From Aequorivita todarodis (GTDB lineage Bacteria; Bacteroidota; Bacteroidia; Flavobacteriales; Flavobacteriaceae), in the NCBI RefSeq assembly GCF_028561335.1, contig NZ_JAQQTG010000020.1, positions 186,001 to 250,000 on the forward strand: a stretch of DNA of 64,000 bases, written 5' to 3'. Position numbers and translations under genes: made by a program. Below, one piece after another: positions 23,820 through 33,700 of the stretch (positions are counted from its first letter, which is position 1; the number at the start of each line of letters is the position of its first letter). The notes beneath the pieces are model-generated. The model saw nothing but the letters and a program-made list of their open reading frames with translations. It did not search any database and was not told the DNA's origin.

Positions 23820-25352
23820 TTATTGTTTTATAATTTTTTGGGTGAATGTTCTTCCTTCTTGAATTGTTGCCGTGAGTATATAAACACCTTTAGATAAATT
23901 TTCAATATTTACTGAAGAAATCCCTGAATCCCTTTTGAATAAAACTTCCTGTCCCAAAAGGTTTGAAATAGAGATTTCCGTAACAGGAGCCTTAGATGCA
24001 AGATAAAGGGAGGTATGAACGGGATTGGGATAGATAACAATGGGGACGGCCACATATTGTTCCAGTGAAAGAACCCCGTCGAGTTTGAACACCCAGAAAT
24101 CGTGCTGCCCGTGATTCCCGCTCACATCGCCATCGTTGGATTTTGAATATCCTGCCAGGGCATAGCCGAAATCGGAAGTGGCAACAACAGCGTTGGTTGT
24201 ATCAAGATCAGAGCCCCCAAAGGTGCTTTGCCATAGAATACCGCCCGAGGAGTCTATCTCCAGCACCCAGGCATCGCGCTCGCCGTGATTGTTTGTAATA
24301 TCTCCATCGGTAGAAAAAGACACCCCGGAAATCACATACCCGCCGTTTGTACTCTCAACGATATAAGAGGAAAGGTCATCAGCACTCCCACCATAGCATT
24401 TCTGCCATTCCAAATTTCCGGCTCCGTCTATTTTAACGACCCAATAATCATTACCGCCGTGGTTACCACTAACTTCACCGTTATTGGATTTAGAATAGCC
24501 GGAAATAATATAGCCATTATCATCTGTCAATAAAATAGCGAGACTATAATCATCTTGGCTGCCCCCGTAGTTTTTTTGCCATTCCATATCTCCAATTGGA
24601 TCCAATTTCAGCACCCAATAATCATAGCCGCCGTGAGGATTTGTTATATCACCATCGGTGGAACGGCTCATTCCGGTAACAATATATCCACCATTGGGGG
24701 TTTGCTTTACGTCCTGTGCATAGTCGCTTTCGGAACCCCCGTATGTTTTTTGCCATTCAATGGTTCCCTGGGCGTTAGTCTTAAAAATCCAATAATCGCG
24801 TTCCCCTTGGTTATTGGTTATATCGCCATCGTTTGAGGTGGTAGGTGCAATAAATAAAAATCCGCCATCGGTGGTTTCAATCATCCCAGTAATATATTCA
24901 TTTAAGCTTCCGCCATACGATTTTTCCCATTGAATATCCCCAACGCTATTCAGTTTGACCGCCCACGCATCGTTCATTCCGTGGTTATTGCTTACATCGC
25001 CATCCGTAGATTCACTTTGCCCTCCAATTAAATATCCGCCATCACTGGTGTTTATAACACTGTACCCAAACTCATAACCTGAACCTCCATAGGAGCGTTC
25101 CCATTCCAGTTGGCCTGCCCCGTTTAGTTTAACCAGCCAATAATCCATATTGCCCTTGTTTTCCGAAACATCGCCATCACTCGATTCACTGTGCCCCATA
25201 ACTATAAAGCCGTTATCAGGTGTCTGTATAATTTTATAGGCATATTCATTTCCAGATCCGCCCAAGGAATTTTGCCATTGCATATTCGCAGGTTGCCCCA
25301 GTAAACTATGGCTACAAATGAAAAGTACCAAAAACGTTAATTGTGTTTTCAT
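23820..25352 (-). CDS. T9SS-secreted seven-repeat (probable beta-propeller) protein, copy 2
   Basis: A 510-aa protein with a signal peptide (about 1-19), seven consecutive repeats of about 58 residues, and a T9SS type A sorting domain (about 430-510; ISISNLLGQEVL... GRTFTQKIIKQ). Each repeat begins GGS and carries a [DN]GGY-like strand, a SxSxDGDVSxNHG turn and a [DY]W[VL]KL strand ending LEW(E/Q)K.Y. Seven blades of this length suggest a seven-bladed propeller; the DGD turns could bind calcium (inference). It is a tandem paralogue of the gene directly upstream, whose stop overlaps its start by 4 bp. Presumably exported to the surface or medium; ligand unknown. Confidence 0.88.
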   Translation of the reverse strand: MKTQLTFLVLFICSHSLLGQPANMQWQNSLGGSGNEYAYKIIQTPDNGFIVMGHSESSDGDVSENKGNMDYWLVKLNGAGQLEWERSYGGSGYEFGYSVINTSDGGYLIGGQSESTDGDVSNNHGMNDAWAVKLNSVGDIQWEKSYGGSLNEYITGMIETTDGGFLFIAPTTSNDGDITNNQGERDYWIFKTNAQGTIEWQKTYGGSESDYAQDVKQTPNGGYIVTGMSRSTDGDITNPHGGYDYWVLKLDPIGDMEWQKNYGGSQDDYSLAILLTDDNGYIISGYSKSNNGEVSGNHGGNDYWVVKIDGAGNLEWQKCYGGSADDLSSYIVESTNGGYVISGVSFSTDGDITNNHGERDAWVLEIDSSGGILWQSTFGGSDLDTTNAVVATSDFGYALAGYSKSNDGDVSGNHGQHDFWVFKLDGVLSLEQYVAVPIVIYPNPVHTSLYLASKAPVTEISISNLLGQEVLFKRDSGISSVNIENLSKGVYILTATIQEGRTFTQKIIKQ

Positions 25353-26908
25353 TGCTTAAGAATTTTTTGAGTAAATGTTCTTCCTTCCTGAAGCGTAGCC
25401 GTAAGAAAATAGGCCCCTTTAGATAAGTTTTCAAGATTTAATGAGGAAATATCAGTATCCCTTTTGTAAAAAACTTGCTGTCCCAATAAGTTTGAAATAG
25501 AGATTTCCGTTACGGGAACCCCAGATTTAATATTAAGGGAATTAGCAACCGGATTGGGGTAAAGTTCAATGGGCACAATCGATACTTCCGGGGAAGAAAG
25601 CAGGCTCTCCAGCTGTATCGAAATAAAGTCTGAAGCTCCGTGGTTGCCAGTTATTTCACCGTCATCGGAATAGGAATATCCTGCAAAAAGTAGATTTCCG
25701 CTATCATTTAAGCCGATAGCATTTATATAGTCATGGTGAGACCCACCGTAGGAACGCTCCCAAGCAATGTTGCCCGTGGCATTTATTTGAAAGACCCAAC
25801 AATCGAAGTTCCCATGATTATTGCCCACATCCCCATCGCTGGATTGACTGCTCGTTCCTATTAAATAATTCCCGGCATCCGTGGGTATGATCGCTTCGCC
25901 AAAATCGCCAAAACTTCCGCCGTATGATTTTTCCCAATCCAAATTTCCGGAAGCATCCAACTTCAAAATCCATACATCGTACCAATCGTAGTGGTTGCCG
26001 ATATCCCCATCACTGGATTCTGAAGCACCTACCACAAGATACCCACCGTCATCGGTCTGAATTACATCTTTTGGGCGTTCCCGTTCGGAACCTCCATAAT
26101 CATGCTGCCATTGCAATGCACCAAAACTATCTGTTTTTACAATCCAATAATCACTGAGGCCCTGATTGCCGGAAACATCCCCATCAGACGATTCAGAATC
26201 GCCAACCAATATATATCCGTTATCAGAGGTTTGTTTTATTGCCCAGACATACTCAATGGCCGAGCCACCGTAATTATTTTCCCATTCAATTGCTCCTGCG
26301 GGGTCTATTTTTACCATCCAATAATCTTGGATGCCATTGTTGGCGCCAACATCGCCATTGGAAGAATACGAATTTCCGGCAACCATGTAACCGCCATCTG
26401 CCGTTTGAATAATAGCTTGGGCATCGTCATTATTTGTTCCGCCATAGGTCTGTTCCCACACTATGTTTCCGGCACTATCCAATTTCAATACCCAAAAATC
26501 ACGACTTCCGTGATTGGACGAAACATCACCATCATTTGAAGCGGTACTGCCCGCAACCATGTAACCGCCATCAGCGGTTTGGATAATTGAATTGGCGCGA
26601 TCGTCCGCGGAGCCGCCAAAAGCCTTTTCCCATTCCAAAACGCCACTGGCATCAAGCTTTACGACCCAATAATCCTTGCCTCCGTGATTTCCGGTGACGT
26701 TCCCGTCATTAGACTCGGTAAAACCCGCCAAAATAATACCGCCATCTTCCGTCACGGCTGAAGATTGGGCTTCATCATTAAGCGTACCACCCAAGGAGTT
26801 TTGCCAGATAATATCGGGCTGCGCAATTATGCAAGAGGTCCAGAACAAAAAAATAAGAGAAGGAAATCCTTTACTAAGGATGTTAGAATTTAAAAAAAAC
26901 GCATTCAT
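25349..26908 (-). CDS. T9SS-secreted seven-repeat (probable beta-propeller) protein, copy 1
   Basis: A 519-aa paralogue of the next gene, with a signal peptide (about 10-31), seven GGS...WE(K/R).Y repeats of about 58 residues (for example GGYMVAGSTASNDGDVSSNHG) and a T9SS sorting domain almost identical to its neighbour's (SISNLLGQQVFYKRDTDISS). ATG 26908 is used; an upstream TTG at 26938 adds 10 unlikely residues. The C-terminal sorting domains are more alike than the propellers, which fits either recent duplication or conversion of that part. First gene of the pair; the overlap ATGA-type junction implies coupled translation. Confidence 0.88.
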   Translation of the reverse strand: MNAFFLNSNILSKGFPSLIFLFWTSCIIAQPDIIWQNSLGGTLNDEAQSSAVTEDGGIILAGFTESNDGNVTGNHGGKDYWVVKLDASGVLEWEKAFGGSADDRANSIIQTADGGYMVAGSTASNDGDVSSNHGSRDFWVLKLDSAGNIVWEQTYGGTNNDDAQAIIQTADGGYMVAGNSYSSNGDVGANNGIQDYWMVKIDPAGAIEWENNYGGSAIEYVWAIKQTSDNGYILVGDSESSDGDVSGNQGLSDYWIVKTDSFGALQWQHDYGGSERERPKDVIQTDDGGYLVVGASESSDGDIGNHYDWYDVWILKLDASGNLDWEKSYGGSFGDFGEAIIPTDAGNYLIGTSSQSSDGDVGNNHGNFDCWVFQINATGNIAWERSYGGSHHDYINAIGLNDSGNLLFAGYSYSDDGEITGNHGASDFISIQLESLLSSPEVSIVPIELYPNPVANSLNIKSGVPVTEISISNLLGQQVFYKRDTDISSLNLENLSKGAYFLTATLQEGRTFTQKILKQ

Positions 26909-27094
26909 AGATAAAAAGTTTAATGGTTTCTGTTGCAAAGATTTACTTAAACCATAAACTTCTTTTGCTCTATTGTTTCAAATAATAGAACAAATGTAAC
27001 AAAGACGATTTTTTTTAAAATTTTACCGAATGGAATATTAAATATTGGGGTGGTTTTTAGGAGTTTCTTTAAAATGTACACTTTAATTTTTAAA

Positions 27095-28636
27095 TCATAA
27101 AGGAATATTCCCGTGCTTTCGGTTTGGCCGCGGAACGTCCTTCGTTTCCAACATGGCAAAAGCCTTCAGCAGTTTTCTGCGCGTTTCGCGGGGCTGGATT
27201 ACCTCATCGATAAATCCGCGCTGTGCGGCCTTAAATGGATTGGCAAATTTTTCGGCATATTCCGCTTCCTTTTCCGAAAGTTTCAGTTCGGGATTGGCAG
27301 CTTCGGCGATTTCTTTTCTAAAAATAATCTCGCTGGCGCCCTTTGCGCCCATCACGGCAATTTCAGCCGTTGGCCATGCGTAGTTCATATCGGTGCCAAT
27401 GTGTTTACTGTTCATTACATCGTAAGCACCGCCATAGGCTTTTCGGGTTATTACCGTAACACGAGGCACGGTTGCTTCGCTTAAAGCAAATAATAATTTT
27501 GCACCGTTTAAAATGATGCCGTTCCATTCTTGGTCGGTTCCCGGAAGAAATCCCGGCACGTCCACCAAAACCAAAAGTGGAATATTGAAACAATCGCAGA
27601 AACGCGTAAACCGTGCACCTTTTTTGGAACTATCCACATCAAGAACACCCGCCAAGCTCATCGGTTGATTTGCAACGATGCCGATACTTCTGCCGCCCAA
27701 TCGTGCAAAACCGACTATAATGTTGTCCGCGTAATCTTTATGCACTTCAAAAAACGAATCCGCATCAATAATTCCCTTGATTACGGCGTGCATATCGTAG
27801 GGTTTGTTTGCGGAATCCGGGACGATGCTTTCCAGTTCCTCCCGAAACTCATCGGCAGCTTCAAAAGGCAGTTTATCAGTTACGGATTTATTGTTCTGCG
27901 GAAGATAGCTGAGCAGGGTTTTAATCTGTTCCAAACACACAATATCATTCGCCGCCGTGAAATGTGTCACCCCACTTTTGGTGGCGTGGGTCCGCGCACC
28001 GCCAAGTTCTTCGGAAGTAACGTTTTCATTGGTTACGGTTTTCACCACGTTGGGTCCCGTAACGAACATATAACTGCTGTCCTGCACCATTAAAGTGAAA
28101 TCGGTCATCGCAGGCGAATACACTGCACCCCCGGCACAAGGCCCCATAATTGCCGAAATCTGCGGGATTACGCCCGAAGCCTGCACATTTCTGTAAAAAA
28201 TATCGGCATAGCCCCCCAAAGACCGTACGCCTTCTTGAATCCTTGCACCACCAGAATCGTTCAAGCCAATCACGGGCGCACCAACGCTCAGGGCGTGATC
28301 CATTATTTTACAGATTTTCTCAGCATGCGTTTCGGAAAGCGCACCGCCAAAAACCGTGAAATCCTGTGCGAAAATATATACCAAACGACCATTGATGGTG
28401 CCATAGCCCGTAACTACACCATCGCCGTAATACACTTCGTTTTGCATATTAAAATCGGTCGTGCGGTGAGTTACGAGGATGCCCATTTCCTCGAAGGAGC
28501 CTTCGTCGAGGAGATATTCCACACGTTCGCGGGCGGTGAGTTTTTTCTTTTCGTGCTGTTTTGCAATTCGTTTTTCGCCGCCGCCTTTTTTGGCTTCGGA
28601 AAGGATTGCTTGCAGTTTTTTATTGTTGTCGGTCAT
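27095..28636 (-). CDS. Acyl-CoA carboxylase carboxyltransferase (beta) subunit
   Basis: A 513-aa carboxyltransferase of the propionyl/methylcrotonyl-CoA carboxylase type (family about 510-540 aa). The two crotonase-like halves carry the conserved [19 protein letters not shown] (acyl-CoA/oxyanion region, about residues 128-146) and [20 protein letters not shown] plus [11 protein letters not shown] in the second half. It is the third gene in a biotin carboxyl carrier - biotin carboxylase - carboxyltransferase order, the split architecture for propionyl-CoA or similar short acyl-CoA. It is separated from the biotin carboxylase stop by a 52-bp gap with a perfect hairpin. Confidence 0.93.
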   Translation of the reverse strand: MTDNNKKLQAILSEAKKGGGEKRIAKQHEKKKLTARERVEYLLDEGSFEEMGILVTHRTTDFNMQNEVYYGDGVVTGYGTINGRLVYIFAQDFTVFGGALSETHAEKICKIMDHALSVGAPVIGLNDSGGARIQEGVRSLGGYADIFYRNVQASGVIPQISAIMGPCAGGAVYSPAMTDFTLMVQDSSYMFVTGPNVVKTVTNENVTSEELGGARTHATKSGVTHFTAANDIVCLEQIKTLLSYLPQNNKSVTDKLPFEAADEFREELESIVPDSANKPYDMHAVIKGIIDADSFFEVHKDYADNIIVGFARLGGRSIGIVANQPMSLAGVLDVDSSKKGARFTRFCDCFNIPLLVLVDVPGFLPGTDQEWNGIILNGAKLLFALSEATVPRVTVITRKAYGGAYDVMNSKHIGTDMNYAWPTAEIAVMGAKGASEIIFRKEIAEAANPELKLSEKEAEYAEKFANPFKAAQRGFIDEVIQPRETRRKLLKAFAMLETKDVPRPNRKHGNIPL

Positions 28637-28649
28637 ATTATATGCATTA

Positions 28650-28682
28650 AAACCCCAAAGGTTTTGGAAACCTTTGGGGTTT
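28650..28682. repeat. Perfect 15-bp inverted repeat between carboxylase genes
   Basis: AAACCCCAAAGGTTT (28650-28664), loop TGG, then AAACCTTTGGGGTTT (28668-28682). It lies between the biotin carboxylase stop and the carboxyltransferase start on the minus strand. No strong U-run follows, so it may act as an mRNA-processing or stability hairpin rather than as a terminator. Confidence 0.7.
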
Positions 28683-28688
28683 GGTTTG

Positions 28689-30131
28689 CTACTTCGGCAT
28701 ACGAAGCATTTCTGAATCTTTTAAATATTGTTTTAATGCGAAAAGCGCCGCCACTTTGGCTTCCTCTTCATTGATGGCTTTCAGCTTTTCTTCGGAATAG
28801 TATTTCTTTACAAAATTGGTGTCGAAATTTCCACTTCGGAAGGCTTCGTGTTCAAAAACGAATTTTCCAAAGGGAAGCGTGGTGCTTACACCTTCAATAT
28901 CGTATTCCGAAATGGCTTCCAGCATCCGCTGCATCGCCTCGTTTCGGGTTTTTCCGTAGGTAATCAATTTTGAAAGCATGGGGTCATATTGAATCGGTAC
29001 CTGCATGCCTTCGGTAAAACCGTCGTCCACGCGAATGTTTTTTCCGCTCGGCGGACTATACACTTCCAACTTTCCAACGCTTGGCATAAAGTTGTTCAAT
29101 GGGTCTTCTGCATAAACACGCAATTCAAAAGCATGACCCGAGATTTTTAGATCTTCCTGCGAAAAGGAAAGCTTTTCATTATTGGCAACGTTTATCTGTT
29201 GTTCCACCAAATCGAGGCCGGTAATGAGTTCGGTAACGGGATGCTCCACTTGCAGGCGGGTGTTCATTTCGAGGAAATAGAAATTGTGTTTGTCGTCCAA
29301 AAGAAATTCCACCGTTCCCGCGCCCACATACTCACAGGCTTTTGCAACTTTTACAGCCGCTTCGCCCATTTGGTTGCGCAATTCCGGCGTCAAAACCGAG
29401 GAAGGTGCTTCCTCTACTACTTTTTGGTGGCGGCGCTGAATGCTGCATTCGCGCTCAAAAAGATGGACGGTGTTGCCAAAATTATCTGCCAAAACCTGGA
29501 TTTCGATGTGTCGCGGCGAGGTGACAAATTTTTCAATAAAAACGGAGCCGTCGCCAAAAGCGTTTTCGGCCTCGCTGATGGCGCGCTTCATCTGTTCCTC
29601 AAATTCTTTGGAATTTTCAACAATGCGCATGCCTTTTCCGCCACCGCCAGCGGACGCTTTTATAAGAATTGGGAAGCCAATTTCTTTTGCGATTTCCTTT
29701 GCTGAGGCAACATCGGTAATAGCTTCATCGGTGCCGGGAACCATTGGGATATCGTATTTTTTCACGGCGTCCTTTGCGGCGAGCTTGCTTCCCATGATGC
29801 GGATGGCATGCGATTTTGGGCCGATGAAAATCATTCCGCTTTTTTCGACACTTTCGCCGAATTCGGCATTTTCACTTAAAAATCCGTAGCCGGGATGGAT
29901 GGCATCCACATTCAATTCCTTGGCAACCTTTATGATTTTATCGCCTAAAAGATAGGATTCGTTGGAAGGCGGCGGGCCTATGCAAACGGCTTCATCCGCA
30001 AACTTTACGTGGGGCGCATTTCTGTCTGCTTCGGAAAAAACGGCAACCGTTTTAATGCCCATGTTTCGGGCGGTTTTCATTATTCGCAAAGCAATTTCGC
30101 CTCGGTTGGCGACCAATATTTTCTTAATCAT
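28689..30131 (-). CDS. Biotin carboxylase subunit of an acyl-CoA carboxylase
   Basis: A 480-aa ATP-grasp biotin carboxylase. It has the N-terminal [14 protein letters not shown], the glycine-rich ATP loop [12 protein letters not shown] (about residues 160-171), [17 protein letters not shown] and the catalytic [13 protein letters not shown]. The protein is 25-30 residues longer than E. coli AccC, with a C-terminal extension typical of propionyl/acetyl-CoA carboxylase alpha subunits in this phylum. It overlaps the carrier-protein gene by 8 bp. Confidence 0.95.
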   Translation of the reverse strand: MIKKILVANRGEIALRIMKTARNMGIKTVAVFSEADRNAPHVKFADEAVCIGPPPSNESYLLGDKIIKVAKELNVDAIHPGYGFLSENAEFGESVEKSGMIFIGPKSHAIRIMGSKLAAKDAVKKYDIPMVPGTDEAITDVASAKEIAKEIGFPILIKASAGGGGKGMRIVENSKEFEEQMKRAISEAENAFGDGSVFIEKFVTSPRHIEIQVLADNFGNTVHLFERECSIQRRHQKVVEEAPSSVLTPELRNQMGEAAVKVAKACEYVGAGTVEFLLDDKHNFYFLEMNTRLQVEHPVTELITGLDLVEQQINVANNEKLSFSQEDLKISGHAFELRVYAEDPLNNFMPSVGKLEVYSPPSGKNIRVDDGFTEGMQVPIQYDPMLSKLITYGKTRNEAMQRMLEAISEYDIEGVSTTLPFGKFVFEHEAFRSGNFDTNFVKKYYSEEKLKAINEEEAKVAALFALKQYLKDSEMLRMPK

Positions 30132-30615
30132 TTTTTTTCAATTCAATTAGCAGTTTTCCTTTATCGACGGTTTCGCCTTTGGCAATAGTTACCGATTTTA
30201 CAACGCCATCGCGCGGCGCCGTGAGCGTATTTTCCATCTTCATCGCTTCTAAAACGCAGAGGAAATCGCCTTTTTTTACTTCATCGCCTTCGGAAACGTT
30301 TACTTCCAAAATAATGCCCGGCATCGGGGCGTGGATTTCGTCTTCAAAAGAATCATTCCCAAGTGAAAGTCCCATTTTGGAAATAAGGGCGTCCAGTTCA
30401 TTTTCAATCTTCACTTGATAGCGATTGCTATTTATTGATAGCGTGTAAATTCTATTTCTAAAATCTGCCCCGAGGGTTTCAACCTCAACCGATTTATTAT
30501 TATAAATGATATTGGATTTTTTGTTATCGGAAATCACGTCAAGTGTTTCCAAATCTTTCGCTTGCAATGAAAACTCAAAGGTATCATTGACAATCGTTTT
30601 AAATTTTTCTTCCAT
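30124..30615 (-). CDS. Biotin carboxyl carrier protein of acyl-CoA carboxylase
   Basis: A 163-aa carrier subunit. The C-terminal biotinyl domain (about 92-163) has the biotinylation motif VLEAMKMENT with target lysine K126 and the family's HAPMPGIILEV opening. The N-terminal 90 residues form the small barrel-type domain seen in split propionyl-CoA carboxylases. First gene of the operon; a possible -7 element TACCTTTA lies at 30631-30638, about 16 bp upstream. Confidence 0.93.
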   Translation of the reverse strand: MEEKFKTIVNDTFEFSLQAKDLETLDVISDNKKSNIIYNNKSVEVETLGADFRNRIYTLSINSNRYQVKIENELDALISKMGLSLGNDSFEDEIHAPMPGIILEVNVSEGDEVKKGDFLCVLEAMKMENTLTAPRDGVVKSVTIAKGETVDKGKLLIELKKND

Positions 30616-30681
30616 AAACTGAAATTTTGATAAAGGTAAGATTTGTTGAAAGATTATGCCAATGCTTATCCATCGTAAAAT

Positions 30682-30719
30682 AAAAAACCTCGCTGATAAA
30701 TTATATCAACAAGGTTTTT
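30682..30719 (-). terminator. Hairpin terminator after the CHAT gene
   Basis: AAAAACCT and AGGTTTTT arms flank an inner TGATA/TATCA pair (minus strand hairpin with T-run at its end). It lies downstream-side of the CHAT gene's stop codon (30743) on the minus strand, before the carboxylase promoter. Confidence 0.6.
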
Positions 30720-30742
30720 GCTTTAAACATTTGGCTTTAAAC

Positions 30743-33700
30743 CTATTTTTTGGGCTTTGATTTGGGTTTTGGTTTCGGTTTTGAACTTGCCGCTTTTGGT
30801 TTTGCTTTTACAGCACTTTCTGACTTCAACTTTTTTCTAACCCCGCTTAATGCTGTCCTCAACTCATTGATTCGGGTTTCCAAATCCTTTTGCGGCTTAA
30901 AAACTTCGCCAGGTAAACCTGCTGCTACATTAAGAGAATGGGTCAAAAATTCGAGATGCTCCAGTTCTGCCGCTTTTTTTCCTTCGGAACCGGCTTTTTG
31001 CCATATTTTCTTAAAGTTTTGAATGACCTCATCCCATTTTGTTTCAATTTTTTCATCTTCAATAATCATGAGAAGACATAAATCTATATTCAAACAGGCA
31101 ATCAAGTCCCAATAGTCAAGGTCTTGGACCTCAGATTTTTCTTTTAATTTATTTTGTTGCTCCCCCAGTATTTGTTGTACTTCGGAAATAGATCTCAATT
31201 TATATTTTTTTCGATCTACGGTAAATTCACTGCCATAGCCCATTGCACCGCTCAATACTAATATGCAAGCGAGTTCTATGGAATTTACGATGGAATAAGT
31301 TTTATTTGAATTGAAATCATTAGTATAGGCCCTCTCATAATGGGAGATTGCAGTTTTAAAGGCATTTATTCGCTTTTTGGCGTCTGGAGCCAACATCGCC
31401 AACCGTTTGTAGGCACTGCCCAAAAGATTGTGGCGTTCGGCTGTTTCGCCTGCAAAAAGCAATACGGTAAGGTCGCTGATAACGCGTTCCGTCTTTTGAT
31501 ACGCTTCTTTTTTGGAAGCTGCAGTGGCATTTTCATTTTCGAAAATTTCCTTGATGTACATCTTTGCCCGTGTGTTGCAATATTTTTCCATACAGGAAAA
31601 GGAGAAATCGGCATTTTCCATTTTTAGGAGCTCTTCATAATTATTTGAAGCTTCAATATACATGGCCAGTTCCTGATAAATTTTAGCGACTCTTTCAATA
31701 ATTTGCGGGGTCCTGAAAACATCCCTGTCCACCGCGGTCATAATAGTGTTCAATTCTGCTAAATGGTCTTTATCTGAACTCGTTGTCATCTGTAATTGAT
31801 TCGATAGGTTATCGAGATCTATCTCTGCTTCCTGTGGGACGATATAACTTGGCAACCAAGAACTTTTTCCTGCAGAGACCCCTTTCAGTTTAAAGAAAGG
31901 ATCGCCATAACATTGATAGGCTCCCCAAGTATTGTTGCCCGGATGTTTTTCATAAATATAATTTCGGGCATTTTTCACGGCATCGCCAAAATTATTCCCG
32001 GAGAACATATTGTTATAAAAAACCTGTGCAAAATCCAATGCTGCGGCATCATTAACAGCCCAACCGGCAGCGATCACGGCTTTCACTCCTATGCTTATCA
32101 ATTGTGTGCCAATGTTTGCGGCCAATTTGTACCGGTCCCGATAAAACCTTTCGTCTTCCGAATTAGTATAACCAAGGTGGCAACAGTTTACGAAAACGAG
32201 TTCCGGTACTACGGGCATCTGCTCAATTTCGAATACCGTAAGAAAAATATCCTTGCCGATAACCATTCCCGATTTTCTTGGAGACTTTGCGTTGAAAACC
32301 CCATGACCTGCCAAATGTATTATTGTATAGTCATTGCAGAAAAAACTCTTGACTATGCTCGCGGCGCCTGTTCCTATAAGACTTGTGGTAGGGTAGCCTA
32401 CATTTTCCAATGTATCTTTAACCATAGTTCCCTCTTCTTTTGCACCTGGCAATTGGGAAATAAAACCATCTAATATAGGGTCAGCTATAATCAGGGCTCC
32501 TTTTTCCGCCACACGTTTTATATTGATTCTGTAGTCTTTGGTGGATAACTGTCGTATCATACCGGCACTGATGCAAAGCGGTTTGGAATTGGTTGTATTG
32601 TCCTGAAGCAATTCCCACGGATAGGAAGCTGTTTTGCTATCGAGTATCCAAGAAATGTTTCCTTTTCGTTTAAGTTTCTCCTTTAAGTTATTGGGAATCA
32701 ATAATTCGAAAAGCGTTTTTGCCGTACAGGCAGACCACTGGTTACTGCTGGAAACTTCCGAGATAAAGAGGTCTATCAATGGCGTACTGCTGTAGAGTTC
32801 GTTCTCTTCTTCCCTGGAATCGCGTGTGGAAGAACCAAAAACCATACTGGAAAGTTCTCCGGTTTGTTCGTTGGCTTCTTTGTATTTAATAGTTATCCTG
32901 TTCCACCAATCTTCCGCAGTGTCCAACGGCGTTCTTTTTTGGATACCCAATAAATTTGTGATCCGCTTATTGCCAATAATAATATTGAAAGTTGAATTTT
33001 CCTTATTGGCTATTTTGTTGAGCACATACATACAGTTTAAGGCCCGGTCTGCGTAAAGTTCAACTATTTCAATATGCTGAACCGTGCCGTAACCATCGGC
33101 CCCCAACATTTTTATTTTTTCATTGGCTCTATTAACCCCATAAATAATCGCTTTAAGCGAGCCTTCAACGGAAAGGCCACCGTAGCCCGATGCAACGCTT
33201 AAAGAAGAAACCCCTATGCCTTTTTTGGAAACGGCATCACCTCGGATTATTATCAAATAATTCAAAACTGCTTGTTCCACAGATTTTGAAAGTTGATAAG
33301 CGGTAAGTTGGTCTGGTTCCCCAAGCCCAACGATGATTGCACCTTCAAAGTCGCATTCCTTTATTTTGCGAAATATAGCGCTCGTACCAATTTCACCGGG
33401 GTAAAGCCCCAATCTGTGTTTAGCAGTCAGGCTACCGTTAAGATAATTGTCTATGGACTTTTCCGCATAAAGCACACCATCATTCAAAAAATGGCCTGCA
33501 ATAATTGGATATTCAGCATATCGTAAATCGCCATTACTAACGGTGACGCTAACCGGAATTTGGCTGCCAACCGGTTCTATTTCATCAGCAAGGCCCAAGA
33601 TTGTTTTTTCCAAACCATTTTCGGATAGATCAAAATCTATATCCGGTTCAGCCCTAAAGATTGTTTCCTCCCCGCGCAATAAGGGTTTGGTATTGCGGAG

